Shown here: one piece after another, positions 27,476 to 35,904 of the stretch
How positions within the stretch are numbered: the stretch's first letter is position 1
Layout of the letters: each line of letters starts with the position of its first letter
Origin: Legionella moravica DSM 19234
GTDB lineage: Bacteria > Pseudomonadota > Gammaproteobacteria > Legionellales > Legionellaceae
Assembly: GCF_000423305.1 (NCBI RefSeq)
Contig: NZ_AUHS01000019.1
Coordinates: 47,324 to 111,323 of the forward strand
Direction: 5' to 3'
DNA length: 64,000 bases
The notes under the pieces: generated by a model
Told to the model about the DNA's origin: nothing
Database searches by the model: none
Seen by the model: only the letters and a program-made list of their open reading frames with translations
Position numbers and translations under genes: made by a program

Positions 27476-28279
27476 ATGTTATGCTTGGATTATAAACCTA
27501 AGGGTATAGCTAAAATGCAACAAGGTGAAACCGACATTTCGCTGATAACTTACAATATTCATAAGGGGTTTGGAGTTGGTGCCGTTCGTTTTTTGCTTCC
27601 GGAAATGAGGGAGGCGATTACAGGCTTAAATCCAGATTTTGTTTTTTTGCAAGAGGTTCAGGGAAAACATCGACGACGCGAAAGGCGAATTAATTCCTGG
27701 CCTGATACCCCTCAATTTGAATACATCGCTGAAAACATATGGCCTCACTATATTTATGCAAAAAATGCAGTATATCAATCAGGTCATCATGGAAATGCCA
27801 TTTTAAGTAAATATCCTTTTGAGCGCTTTGAAAGTATTAATCTTTCAACCATCAATAGAGCCTCCAGAGGGATATTGCATACTCAATTGAATATTGGAAG
27901 TGTTACGCTTCATTTATTGTGTATTCATTTAGGGTTATTTAAAGCAGAGCGTGCTGAACAATGTAAGGCCTTGATGCAGCGTATTGAGGATATGGTTCCC
28001 CACGATGAGCCATTATTGATGGCTGGGGACTTTAATGATTGGCGTACGATCATTTCTAAAACATTGGCTGAGGATTTAGGCATAGAGGAGGCTTTTGTGA
28101 CAGTAGAAGGGCAGCATGCTCGTTCCTTTCCAGCCATTAAGCCCGCATTATGTGTTGATCGAGTGTATTTTAGGGGCATGAAAGTAAAAGAGGTTGCCTG
28201 TTTGCAGGGGAAGCCCTGGCGGATGTTGTCTGATCATTTGCCTCTTTATGCGCGTTTTGAGTTACTTTCAAAATCCTGA
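27476..28279 (+). CDS. Endonuclease/exonuclease/phosphatase-family protein
   Basis: 267 residues from the ATG at 27476 (an ATG at 27515 with an AAGGG site is also possible). EEP-fold hallmarks are in order: TYNIHKG near the start, the metal-binding Glu in FLQEVQG, HHGNAILSK, AGDFNDW and the final LSDHLPLYA. Members hydrolyse phosphodiester or phosphoester bonds (DNase I-like nucleases, sphingomyelinases, inositol phosphatases); the substrate is not evident. No secretion signal is visible. Confidence 0.85.
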   Translation: MLCLDYKPKGIAKMQQGETDISLITYNIHKGFGVGAVRFLLPEMREAITGLNPDFVFLQEVQGKHRRRERRINSWPDTPQFEYIAENIWPHYIYAKNAVYQSGHHGNAILSKYPFERFESINLSTINRASRGILHTQLNIGSVTLHLLCIHLGLFKAERAEQCKALMQRIEDMVPHDEPLLMAGDFNDWRTIISKTLAEDLGIEEAFVTVEGQHARSFPAIKPALCVDRVYFRGMKVKEVACLQGKPWRMLSDHLPLYARFELLSKS

Positions 28280-28300
28280 TACCGCTTTTGTTGTGTTTTA

Positions 28301-28333
28301 AAGGTAGGTTGGACGAAACGCCCAACCTACCTT
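28301..28333. terminator. Bidirectional terminator-like hairpin
   Basis: 12-bp perfect stem AAGGTAGGTTGG (28301-28312) and complement (28322-28333) between two convergent genes. The core GTAGGTTGG is seen in dispersed repeats of many bacteria, so it may be repeat-derived. There is no long T-run on either side. Confidence 0.6.
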
Positions 28334-28341
28334 GAGTGAGT

Positions 28342-29352
28342 TTACTCCATATCGCTTTGATACTCTCCGAGGCACGCCATGCTGTTTAAACGGGCTCTTT
28401 TGAGTAATGCTTCCTGAGCTGTGGCTGTATTTTCTTTTTTTCCAGCCCAAGCTTTCAAACAATCTTCCTGTAAGGCTCTACCAAATGAAAAGCTCAATAA
28501 CCAAGGTTGATGGCCAATGGTATTCATTGCATTTAAGTTCGCTGTTGCCTGTTGGGGAGTCTGGCCGCCAGATAAGAAGTTAATGGTTGGCACAGATGCT
28601 GGAACATTATTGCGAAATACATTGATTGTAAAATCGGCTACTTCATCGGGATCACTAAATGGTTTTGCTTCTTTACCACAAGTAACCATACTGGGTTTTA
28701 AAATAATAAGTTCTAATTCAACCTGATGGATGAATAATGCATGAAATAATTCATGTAATACCATCTCACACACTTCTGCGCAATGCTCAATGCTGTGATT
28801 TCCGTCCATTAATACTTCAGGTTCAACTATTGGAACGATACCCACGGCTTGACAGGCTGCTGCGTAACGAGCGAGATTTTCAGCACCGGATTTTATAGCG
28901 GTTAAACTGGGTGTATGCTCGGATATGGTATAAACATTTCGCCACTTGGCAAATTTGGCCCCCAAGGCTTTGTATTCAACTAATCTATCGGTTAAACCAT
29001 CCAGACCTTGTGTCACTTTTTCTTGTTCCGTGTTCGGCAAATCAACCAGTCCTTTATCTACCTTAATTCCGGGAACTATTCCTTTTTGGGCAAATAACTC
29101 GGCTATAGGAGTACCTGCATCATCCTTTTGATGAAAGGTCTCTTCAAACAGGATTACTCCATTGATGTATTGTTCCAAATCAGGAGTTGTCGCCAGCAAC
29201 AAACGATAGTCTCTACGGTTTTGCTCGGTATTCTCTGTGTTAATTGATGCAAAACGTTTCCCTATAGTACTGTTACTCTCATCAGCAGCTAATATACCTT
29301 TACCATCCTGTAGCATTTGTTCCATCGTATTGGACAGTTCTTCATAATTCAT
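28342..29352 (-). CDS. Class I fructose-bisphosphate aldolase
   Basis: 336 residues and clearly the eukaryote-like class I (Schiff-base) type: GKGILAADESNSTIGKRF near the N-terminus, KFAKWRNVY, PIVEPEVL and the LKPSMV segment with the Schiff-base lysine. Cleaves or forms fructose 1,6-bisphosphate in glycolysis and gluconeogenesis. Class I aldolases of this kind are scattered among bacteria; whether a class II enzyme exists elsewhere cannot be seen here. An AGGAG site precedes the ATG. Confidence 0.95.
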   Translation of the reverse strand: MNYEELSNTMEQMLQDGKGILAADESNSTIGKRFASINTENTEQNRRDYRLLLATTPDLEQYINGVILFEETFHQKDDAGTPIAELFAQKGIVPGIKVDKGLVDLPNTEQEKVTQGLDGLTDRLVEYKALGAKFAKWRNVYTISEHTPSLTAIKSGAENLARYAAACQAVGIVPIVEPEVLMDGNHSIEHCAEVCEMVLHELFHALFIHQVELELIILKPSMVTCGKEAKPFSDPDEVADFTINVFRNNVPASVPTINFLSGGQTPQQATANLNAMNTIGHQPWLLSFSFGRALQEDCLKAWAGKKENTATAQEALLKRARLNSMACLGEYQSDME

Positions 29353-29424
29353 AATGTATTATTCTCCTCGATTACGGATTGTTGCCATTTCTTTTGATTG
29401 GAAACGGCATTAAGACATAGCATT

Positions 29425-30159
29425 TTAGCGTGAAATGTATTTCTCACGGATAATGTGCTGCATTGCAAAACCATGATCTTTTAAATAATTAAAAGCATCA
29501 TCGATCATACCTGGATTTCCACATAAATAAACAACATCCTGAGCTGGATTTAAATTAAGTTCGGGAAATGCATGTTGCACATAACCCTTAAATTCATTCT
29601 CTTGTAACTCATGTTGCTCTATGCGACTTAAATAGGGCCTAAAAGTTGCTTGAGGATAGGACTTGGCAAAATTTCGAAATTCATCGGCATAAAGTATTTC
29701 CTCTCTTCGTTGAACACCTTGCAAGATAACGACTTGCAGATTCGGGTTATTGTCCAGACGTTGACTTAACTCTTTAAGCATGGCTCGGTATGGAGTAGTT
29801 CCAGTGCTGGTTGCTACTAAAATGTATCGACCAGGCAGTTCGTCTTTAAATATAAGCCGGCCAAAAGGGCCATTTATATTGATTGTGTCACCTTTTTTTA
29901 AATTAAATAATAATTCAGTGCCAGGACCGCCCTCAAAATATCCAGCTGCAAATTCAATACGGTTATCCTGTCCAGGGGCGTTAGCAATACTGTAACTGCG
30001 TTTTAAACTTTTACCATCTCGCTCAAAGTGAATTGTAATAAACTGACCCGGTAAGTAAGAAAAGGGCGGGGTTAAATCACATTTAAAAATAAAATGTTTT
30101 ACTTTAGGAGAAATCATAAATGATTCCTCAAGGGTAATAGGAAATGTCGTTACTTGCAT
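29425..30159 (-). CDS. Ferredoxin-NADP reductase-like flavoprotein
   Basis: 244 residues from the ATG at 30159; an upstream TTG at 30171 has no ribosome-binding site. FAD-binding domain with RSYSIANAPG and GPFGRL, then an NAD(P)-binding domain with TSTGTTPYRAML and YLCGNPGMIDD. It lacks an iron-sulfur domain, so the electron partner is a separate protein. Probably soluble. It lies 72 bases after aldolase position on the same strand side, but no functional link is evident. Divergent from the IcmC-like gene. Confidence 0.88.
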   Translation of the reverse strand: MQVTTFPITLEESFMISPKVKHFIFKCDLTPPFSYLPGQFITIHFERDGKSLKRSYSIANAPGQDNRIEFAAGYFEGGPGTELLFNLKKGDTININGPFGRLIFKDELPGRYILVATSTGTTPYRAMLKELSQRLDNNPNLQVVILQGVQRREEILYADEFRNFAKSYPQATFRPYLSRIEQHELQENEFKGYVQHAFPELNLNPAQDVVYLCGNPGMIDDAFNYLKDHGFAMQHIIREKYISR

Positions 30160-30242
30160 GACGTATATCAACTTTTAATATAAAGTGCTTAATATAGGGG
30201 AAAAATTATGCATTGCAAGAGCTAAGAACATATAATTAACAT

Positions 30243-30785
30243 ATGACTACGATAGATTTAATAACAATATTGGGCAATTTTAGCCAATCTCTCTATCCCG
30301 TGCAGCGATTAATCTCTGGGGGAGCTTATCTATTGGGCATTTTATTTGTAATGAAAGCAATTGGAAAATTTAAAAAAATTGGCGATCACAGGGCCCAATC
30401 TTCCTCTCAGGAAAAAATGTATACTCCCTTGATGTATCTGGCTTTTGGAGCTGCTTTAATCTACATTCCTACAGTCATTCATACTATGGCCAATACGGCT
30501 TTCGGGGTTGGTAATGTATTAACCTATTCTCCGCCTCCGACACCCAATATTTACAGCTCAATGGGTTTGATCATTCGTACTGCAGGGGTAATATGGTTTA
30601 TCAGAGGTTGTGTACTGATAATTCATGCCAGCGAGCCAGGGACTCAGGAAGGGCCAAAAGGATTGGCTTTTATTATTGCAGGAATATTTGCTATGAACTT
30701 TGATAATACCATTGCCATGATCAATTATTTATTGGAAAAATTTCTTACCTGGACTTTAGCGGTAAAAGCCAGCCAAGGCTATTAG
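30243..30785 (+). CDS. dotV: IcmC paralogue, probably DotV
   Basis: 180 residues with about four membrane segments, and clearly homologous to IcmC: the blocks RLISGGAYLLG-KAIGKFK, PLMYLAFGAALIYIPT, TAFG and IRTAGVIWFIRGCVLI all have direct counterparts there. I recall one dot gene, dotV, lying outside the two dot/icm regions and encoding an IcmC-like inner-membrane protein; position and sequence fit. The homology is certain, the name is from memory. It stands alone between a reductase and a DUF3579 gene. Confidence 0.8.
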   Translation: MTTIDLITILGNFSQSLYPVQRLISGGAYLLGILFVMKAIGKFKKIGDHRAQSSSQEKMYTPLMYLAFGAALIYIPTVIHTMANTAFGVGNVLTYSPPPTPNIYSSMGLIIRTAGVIWFIRGCVLIIHASEPGTQEGPKGLAFIIAGIFAMNFDNTIAMINYLLEKFLTWTLAVKASQGY

Positions 30786-30852
30786 ATCCGGGTTCTCTAT
30801 TTATCTCATCTGGCTGAAATAGCGCAATTTATCGGTTGCCCTGAATAGAGGA

Positions 30853-31146
30853 TTACTCTTCTTCTCCACAGATCTTCAGGTTATTTGCTTTGGCAAAATC
30901 CATGATCGATTGATATACCTGAGGGCTTGATTCTTTTAATTTGGGATCAAGTAAAACGCAATTATACCCTTCGCTGTTTACGCTGGGCTGTAAGAGTGGC
31001 GAATAATAGATACGACTGTTTTTAAAGCTCGCCATTGACCCGCTCATCCGTTCAGCCCAGTCACGCGGACGAAATGTTTTTCCTTGGGAGGTCACTCCTT
31101 CAATAACAATTGTTTTCTTTTTTCGATCGGCCATAAATCTATGCAT
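30853..31146 (-). CDS. DUF3579-like small cytosolic protein
   Basis: 97 residues (93 if the second ATG at 31134 is used; neither has a strong ribosome-binding site). The segment IVIEGVTSQGKTFRPRDWAERM is recognisable as a conserved small proteobacterial family of unknown function (DUF3579). No signal peptide or membrane segment. Convergent with the IcmC-like gene and divergent from pssA. Confidence 0.75.
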   Translation of the reverse strand: MHRFMADRKKKTIVIEGVTSQGKTFRPRDWAERMSGSMASFKNSRIYYSPLLQPSVNSEGYNCVLLDPKLKESSPQVYQSIMDFAKANNLKICGEEE

Positions 31147-31318
31147 TATAAATACAGTATGTTAAGTATAACATCATCGCGTTCATGGCGCGTGGATATT
31201 TATCAATTTTGTCGTATTTTATTTTCATTAACGGCTTAAAAATGGTTTTCAATAGTAGTTTTTGCTCCATTTATGATAGCATGTCCATGATTTTGATATT
31301 AATGAGGTTTGATTGCGA

Positions 31319-32056
31319 ATGAAAAAAGAACATCATTCTGGGATTTATTTGTTGCCAAATATATTAACCACTGCCAGTTTATTTGCAGCATTTTATTCTC
31401 TGGTCTCCTCAATGAAGGGACAATATGAAGCGGCGGTTATTGCGATGTTTGTTGGAATGATAGCTGATGGGCTTGATGGACGCATCGCACGTCTTACGAA
31501 TACCCAAACAGAGTTTGGAGCGCAATACGACAGTTTATCTGATATGGTGACCTTCGGCGTGGCGCCTTCTTTGCTGCTTTATAATTTAACTTTGAGCCAG
31601 CTTGGCAAGTTTGGGTGGCTTGTTGCTTTTGTATACACTGCTGCTGTCGCATTACGCCTGGCACGTTTTAACACTCAGCTGGAAACGGCAGACAAGCGTT
31701 ATTTTCAGGGACTTCCCTGTCCTCCTGCTGCTGCAGTGATGGCTTCTTTTGCCTGGATTTGTTTTCAAAATGAGTGGCAGAATTTATTCATCTCCATTTT
31801 AACTGCTGTATTTGCTCTATCTGCTTCCGTGCTGATGGTGAGTAACTTGCGATATTACAGTTTTAAAGAAGTGGATTTTAAGGGTAAAGTTCCATTTTTA
31901 TATGTATTGGTTTTGATTATCCTTTTTGTAGCTATTGCTTTGAATCCGTCCATAGTGTTGTTCGGAGGTTTTATTATTTATGCTTTATCAGGACCTGTCT
32001 TAACTTTAATATACGTACAAAAAAAGAGAAAGCAACGACGAGAGGGTAGTAAATAA
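31319..32056 (+). CDS. pssA: PssA, CDP-diacylglycerol-serine O-phosphatidyltransferase
   Basis: About 245 residues, polytopic, with the CDP-alcohol phosphatidyltransferase signature: DGLDGRIAR, then FGAQYDSLSD with the paired aspartates. It is the membrane-type enzyme making phosphatidylserine, precursor of phosphatidylethanolamine. Start uncertain: a GAGG site suits a TTG at 31313 (5-base spacing) as well as the ATG at 31319 (11 bases). Its stop lies inside an inverted repeat shared with the convergent HPr gene. Confidence 0.92.
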   Translation: MKKEHHSGIYLLPNILTTASLFAAFYSLVSSMKGQYEAAVIAMFVGMIADGLDGRIARLTNTQTEFGAQYDSLSDMVTFGVAPSLLLYNLTLSQLGKFGWLVAFVYTAAVALRLARFNTQLETADKRYFQGLPCPPAAAVMASFAWICFQNEWQNLFISILTAVFALSASVLMVSNLRYYSFKEVDFKGKVPFLYVLVLIILFVAIALNPSIVLFGGFIIYALSGPVLTLIYVQKKRKQRREGSK

Positions 32057-32080
32057 CTGGCCAGTAGTGGTCCAGTTATT
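32052..32080. terminator. Inverted repeat spanning both stop codons of pssA and the HPr gene
   Basis: AATAACTGG (32052-32060) and its complement CCAGTTATT (32072-32080) form a 9-bp stem. The left arm contains the pssA stop and the right arm contains the stop of the opposite gene. Likely a bidirectional transcript-end hairpin, though without a T-run. Confidence 0.5.
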
Positions 32081-32345
32081 CGCCTTCGCCAAAATAGTTA
32101 TTGATTAGCTGGACTAAAGCATCATTCATGGCGGACTCATCAGGTCCGTCTATTTCAAGTGTTAACTCACTGCCTTTATTGGCGGCGAGCATCATCACAC
32201 CCATTATGCTTTTTCCATTAACGGTTTGCGAATCTTTGGTTACATCAATATGGCTTTGAAATCTTGCCGCAGTTGAGACAAATTTTGCAGAAGCTCTGGC
32301 GTGTAAACCCAATTTATTAATAATGGTAATTTTAGTCTTTATCAT
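32076..32345 (-). CDS. ptsH: HPr-family phosphocarrier (NPr-like by context)
   Basis: 89 residues, full HPr length. The phosphorylated histidine H15 is in GLHARA, and a Ser46 region (NGKSIMGV) is present. The gene follows rpoN and hpf on the same strand, where many proteobacteria place npr (ptsO) of the nitrogen PTS. The usual intermediate genes ptsN and rapZ are missing here. It may act as an NPr in a regulatory phosphorelay, not in sugar uptake. Confidence 0.88.
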   Translation of the reverse strand: MIKTKITIINKLGLHARASAKFVSTAARFQSHIDVTKDSQTVNGKSIMGVMMLAANKGSELTLEIDGPDESAMNDALVQLINNYFGEGE

Positions 32346-32504
32346 AGCGTCTACAATGTATCATGACTCAGGCGTCAGGTATAGATTAGACTCATTAAAA
32401 ACACAGTTCTCAGGAAGAAACAGGTGATATTTGCTTGTTTGAAGTGAAACAGGCACATCATCGCTTCTCTAAATTGCGATGGTGTGCCTTGGGAATATTA
32501 AAAT

Positions 32505-32807
32505 TTACTCTCTATGATCTCTAAGACCCAGTATTTTTTCTTTGTGTTTCACCAGTTGTCGATTCAATTTGTCAACAAGAGTATCAATTGCTGCGTACAT
32601 GTCTTCAGATTCAGAACTTGCATGCACTTCACCTTTTGTTACTAAAATAGTGGCTTCTGCAATTTGTCTCAGTTTTTCGACATCAAATACTACATTGATT
32701 GCAGTGATGTGTTCAAAATGACGCTCAAGCCGTTCAAATTTTTCTTCGGTGAATGCTCTGAGTGCAGGAGTAACATCCAATCGATGTCCAGTGATGTTGA
32801 TTTGCAT
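32505..32807 (-). CDS. hpf: Hpf, ribosome hibernation promoting factor (short form)
   Basis: 100 residues of the YfiA/HPF fold: MQINITGHRLDVTPALRAF at the start, the AxAT-like ILVTKGEVHA strand, and EDMYAAIDTLVDKL. The short form, together with RMF where present, promotes 100S ribosome dimers in stationary phase. A GGAG ribosome-binding site lies six bases before the ATG. Directly downstream of rpoN (27-base gap), the conserved position. Confidence 0.95.
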   Translation of the reverse strand: MQINITGHRLDVTPALRAFTEEKFERLERHFEHITAINVVFDVEKLRQIAEATILVTKGEVHASSESEDMYAAIDTLVDKLNRQLVKHKEKILGLRDHRE

Positions 32808-32834
32808 AAGGCTCTCCTTCAGTTGAATAATTAA

Positions 32835-34235
32835 TTAACTACGAATTACTTTTCGTTCATTAGATGGGGCTATCCCCATGGCTTCGCGATATTTTGCAAC
32901 AGTCCTTCTTGCGACTTGAATGCCTTGCTCAGCAATTAATTCAGCGATTTTACTATCACTTAACGGTTTTTTCCTATTCTCTGCCAAAATTAATTTTTTA
33001 ATGATGGCACGTATTGCTGTTGAGGAACACTCTCCTCCAGCATCGGTGTTTACATGGCTTGAGAAAAAGTACTTTAGCTCGAACACGCCTCGGGGGGTAT
33101 GCATAAATTTTTGAGTTGTCACTCGGGATATAGTTGATTCATGCATATCCAAGGCTGCCGCTACATCATTCAAGATTAGAGGCTTCATCGCCTCGTCACC
33201 AAACTCCAGAAATCCTTTTTGGTACTCTACGATACAGGTAGCAACTTTGAGCAGAGTTTCCTGACGGCTTTGGATGCTTTTTAAAAACCAGCGGGCTTCT
33301 TGTAAATTATTTTTTAAATATTGGTTATCACTACTGTTATCCGCTCTTTGAATTAATGCAGCATATTGATTATTGATACTCAAATGAGGCAAAACGGTTT
33401 GATTGAGAATAACCTTCCACTGGTCGTCTGCTTTTTTGACTATCAAGTCGGGAATAATGTATTCAGTAATATCCTGATGGATTAAATTGCCAGGTTTAGG
33501 ATTCAATCTGTGGATAATCTGTAGAATTTCATCAATAATTTTTTCATTGATTTGATATTTTTTCATCAATTGCCTGTAATTATGCTGGCCGAGCAGATCG
33601 ATGTCTTCCAGCAAAATTTTTTTCGCAATTGTTAAATAGCCTGTATCTAATGGTAGTTGTTCCAGTTGAATCAATAGTGTTTCTGACAAACCGGTTGATG
33701 CGCAACCCACGGGATCAAAAAGTTGAATTCTGTGTCTCACCGCTTCAATTTCATCCAGATCCAGAGGAAAATCGTCACTATTCAAGCTTGCATGGATGTC
33801 ATTAATGGACATAGAGAGGAACCCGTCGTCATTAATCGCATCAATGATGGTTGTTGCTATCACTCGGTCAATATCGCTCATAGGCGAGAGGTCAAGTTGC
33901 CAGCGCAAATGATCCTGTAAATTGGTTGTAGTGCAATGCAAGTTGTCAAAATTATAATCGTTGTCATCAAAATTATTGCGTTTGCTTAAATTGTTATAGA
34001 GTTGAGACCATTGAAAATCAGTAAATTCATCATTATTTTGTTGTTCAGAAGCATTCTGGCGTGGTTCTTCCTTTTCTTCAACAGGAGTTGCTTCCAACAT
34101 GGGATTTGATTCAACGACCAGTTGAATTTCCTGTTGTAAATCTATTGTTGATAATTGTAACAGTCTTATTGCTTGCTGTAGCTGTGGTGTTAGCGTGAGA
34201 TGTTGGCCAATACTAAGTTGTAATGACGGTTTCAT
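32835..34235 (-). CDS. rpoN: RpoN, sigma-54 factor
   Basis: 466 residues from the ATG at 34235, which has AGAGGA five bases upstream; the upstream GTG frame start at 34256 is not needed. Region I is the Gln/Leu-rich N-terminus (LQLSIGQHLTLTPQLQQAIR), then an acidic region II, the core-binding and HTH regions, and the RpoN box ARRTVAKYR near the end. It directs RNA polymerase to -24/-12 promoters; in Legionella it controls flagellar genes. No lptB gene lies upstream; instead the rpmB-rpmG pair does. Confidence 0.97.
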   Translation of the reverse strand: MKPSLQLSIGQHLTLTPQLQQAIRLLQLSTIDLQQEIQLVVESNPMLEATPVEEKEEPRQNASEQQNNDEFTDFQWSQLYNNLSKRNNFDDNDYNFDNLHCTTTNLQDHLRWQLDLSPMSDIDRVIATTIIDAINDDGFLSMSINDIHASLNSDDFPLDLDEIEAVRHRIQLFDPVGCASTGLSETLLIQLEQLPLDTGYLTIAKKILLEDIDLLGQHNYRQLMKKYQINEKIIDEILQIIHRLNPKPGNLIHQDITEYIIPDLIVKKADDQWKVILNQTVLPHLSINNQYAALIQRADNSSDNQYLKNNLQEARWFLKSIQSRQETLLKVATCIVEYQKGFLEFGDEAMKPLILNDVAAALDMHESTISRVTTQKFMHTPRGVFELKYFFSSHVNTDAGGECSSTAIRAIIKKLILAENRKKPLSDSKIAELIAEQGIQVARRTVAKYREAMGIAPSNERKVIRS

Positions 34236-34421
34236 GCAAATCCTCTTTGTTTTCACTGCTATTAACTATCAGTTTAAACGATCCGTAAGGATTATCCAGT
34301 GTTTGCCGTGCTTAATTTGAAGATTACCATGCTTAATTATTTGATTTCATTAACTAAATGAACAGATTAATAATTAAATGTTACAGATTGGATTTATTTT
34401 AAGTAATGAAGAAGAAAGAGT

Positions 34422-34440
34422 GCCCCATAAGATATGGGGC
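34422..34440 (-). terminator. Terminator after rpmG
   Basis: 8-bp stem GCCCCATA/TATGGGGC with a 3-base loop. On the - strand it is followed by a pyrimidine-rich run (CTCTTTCTTCTTC). It is placed just after rpmG. Confidence 0.7.
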
Positions 34441-34448
34441 TAAAGCAA

Positions 34449-34613
34449 TTATTTTACTTTTTTCTCTTTAAAGAGCACGTGCTTGCGTACTTTTGGATCG
34501 TACATCATAAGTTCCATCTTTTCAGGATGGTTACGTGGGTTCTTTGTTGTTGTTTTATAGTATCCAGTTCCTGCTGTGGATTCCATTTTGACTTTTACAG
34601 TAACAGCTGCCAT
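34449..34613 (-). CDS. rpmG: RpmG, ribosomal protein L33
   Basis: 54 residues found by reading the - strand: starts [17 protein letters not shown], contains [18 protein letters not shown] and ends LFKEKKVK. It is the zinc-free (no CxxC) form of L33. AGGGGA lies six bases before the ATG, and the gene begins 16 bases after rpmB. Protein of the large ribosomal subunit near the E site. Confidence 0.97.
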   Translation of the reverse strand: MAAVTVKVKMESTAGTGYYKTTTKNPRNHPEKMELMMYDPKVRKHVLFKEKKVK

Positions 34614-34629
34614 GGCTTATCCCCTTGAG

Positions 34630-34866
34630 TTATACTTTCTCGCCTTTAGCTCTGATTTGATCCAGAACTGCTTTAATACCTAATTTGTCAATAATACGCA
34701 TACCTTTAGTACTCAGTTTTAATGAGACAAATCGATTTTCTTCTTCAACCCAGAACTTGTGGTTCTGTATGTTGGGCAGAAAGCGTCTTTTAGTTTTATT
34801 GTTAGCGTGCGACACTTTGTTACCAGTCATGGGTCGCTTGCCAGTTACCTGACATACTCTAGACAT
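34630..34866 (-). CDS. rpmB: RpmB, ribosomal protein L28
   Basis: 78 residues from the ATG at 34866: [20 protein letters not shown] is the canonical L28 N-terminus, and GGAG sits seven bases upstream. The open frame extends further upstream to 34932 but that part is not L28. rpmB-rpmG is a universal pair. Driven by the strong candidate promoter at 34962-34990. Confidence 0.97.
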   Translation of the reverse strand: MSRVCQVTGKRPMTGNKVSHANNKTKRRFLPNIQNHKFWVEEENRFVSLKLSTKGMRIIDKLGIKAVLDQIRAKGEKV

Positions 34867-34961
34867 TCTGTTACTCCAAATAGGTTCTATATTGTGTTCG
34901 TCTTTGTAAAATTCGGGGCTTTCGTTAAACAAAATAGCCGGATGTGAAATACAAGAGCGGT

Positions 34962-34990
34962 TTTATAACAAAAAAACTCCAATATTGCAA
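34962..34990 (-). promoter_or_regulatory. rpmB-rpmG promoter
   Basis: On the - strand: TTGCAA (34990-34985), a 17-base spacer with a T-run, and TATAAA (34967-34962), about 95 bases before rpmB. Near-consensus hexamers with ideal spacing. Confidence 0.7.
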
Positions 34991-35053
34991 TAATTTTTAC
35001 TTCACTCTGCTAATTAAAACCCAATATTTGAGACAATCAGCAGGGCTCGCTTA

Positions 35054-35082
35054 AATCGTTTAAAACGATTCTTTTTATTTTT
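35054..35082 (+). terminator. Terminator-like palindrome with no upstream gene
   Basis: AATCGTT/AACGATT stem (35054-35060 and 35064-35070) followed by CTTTTTATTTTT on the + strand. It has the form of a rho-independent terminator, but the only upstream gene points the other way. Confidence 0.5.
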
Positions 35083-35223
35083 ACTCAATAGAGTGTAGCG
35101 AATCATAACGTAAAATGAGCTATTGCTTCTTTTAATTTATCAAAAAAACGTTGAATGAGGAAGCTTGGTAGAAGTTTTAAACAAAATCAGTATAATTCGA
35201 TGCTTTTGAATTGAGTTTTAACG

Positions 35224-35895
35224 ATGCATCGTAAGATTAAAAGTTATGTTCTGCGTGCAGGACGAGTGAGTAATCGCCAGCAGCAAGGATTGGATTTGTG
35301 GCTTAAAGATTTTGAGATAACCATGGATAACGAACCCCTGGATTTATCAAAAGAATTCAATCGAGCTGCGGATACCGTTGTCGAAATTGGTTTTGGCATG
35401 GGTACATCGTTATTAACTATGGCAAAATCCAATCCTCAAATAAATTATTTAGGTATCGAGGTTCATAAAGCAGGTGTAGGCAGTCTGGTAGCTGATTTGC
35501 ATGATCATCAGTTGTCTAACGTCCGAATAATGGCTCATGATGCTGTAGAGGTATTCCAAACTCAACTAGCAGATGATTCTCTGGCAGGGGTACAAATTTT
35601 TTTTCCAGATCCCTGGCACAAAAAACGCCATCATAAGCGACGTTTGATTCAACCCGAGTTTATTCGGCTGTTAGTCCAAAAAATCAGGAAAGGCGGCTTC
35701 ATACACTGCGCCACAGACTGGATGGAGTACGCCGAACATATGCTCGAAGTGTTAACTGCAGAACCTGCATTAAAAAATCAGCAAGACAACGGGGGATATT
35801 CACCAAAGCCTGATTCGCGGCCACTAACAAAATTTGAATTACGGGGCGAGCGTTTGGGGCATGGAGTATGGGATTTGATTTTTATTAAACAATAG
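35224..35895 (+). CDS. trmB: TrmB, tRNA (guanine-N7-)-methyltransferase
   Basis: 223 residues. SAM-binding motif VVEIGFGMGTSLL, the family segment FFPDPWHKKRHHKRR, and the C-terminal TKFELRGERLGHGVWDL. Methylates N7 of G46 in tRNA variable loops. No strong ribosome-binding site in front of the ATG. Followed nine bases later by the M42 peptidase gene. Confidence 0.96.
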   Translation: MHRKIKSYVLRAGRVSNRQQQGLDLWLKDFEITMDNEPLDLSKEFNRAADTVVEIGFGMGTSLLTMAKSNPQINYLGIEVHKAGVGSLVADLHDHQLSNVRIMAHDAVEVFQTQLADDSLAGVQIFFPDPWHKKRHHKRRLIQPEFIRLLVQKIRKGGFIHCATDWMEYAEHMLEVLTAEPALKNQQDNGGYSPKPDSRPLTKFELRGERLGHGVWDLIFIKQ

Positions 35896-35904
35896 GGATG
35901 TGAC

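Larger units (their letters stand above)
34867..35223. other. Gap between rpmB and trmB
   Basis: 357 AT-rich bases between divergent genes. It contains the rpmB promoter and, on the + strand, a terminator-like palindrome with T-run at 35054-35082 that follows no + strand gene. The trmB promoter should lie in 35085-35220 but is not clear. Confidence 0.6.
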
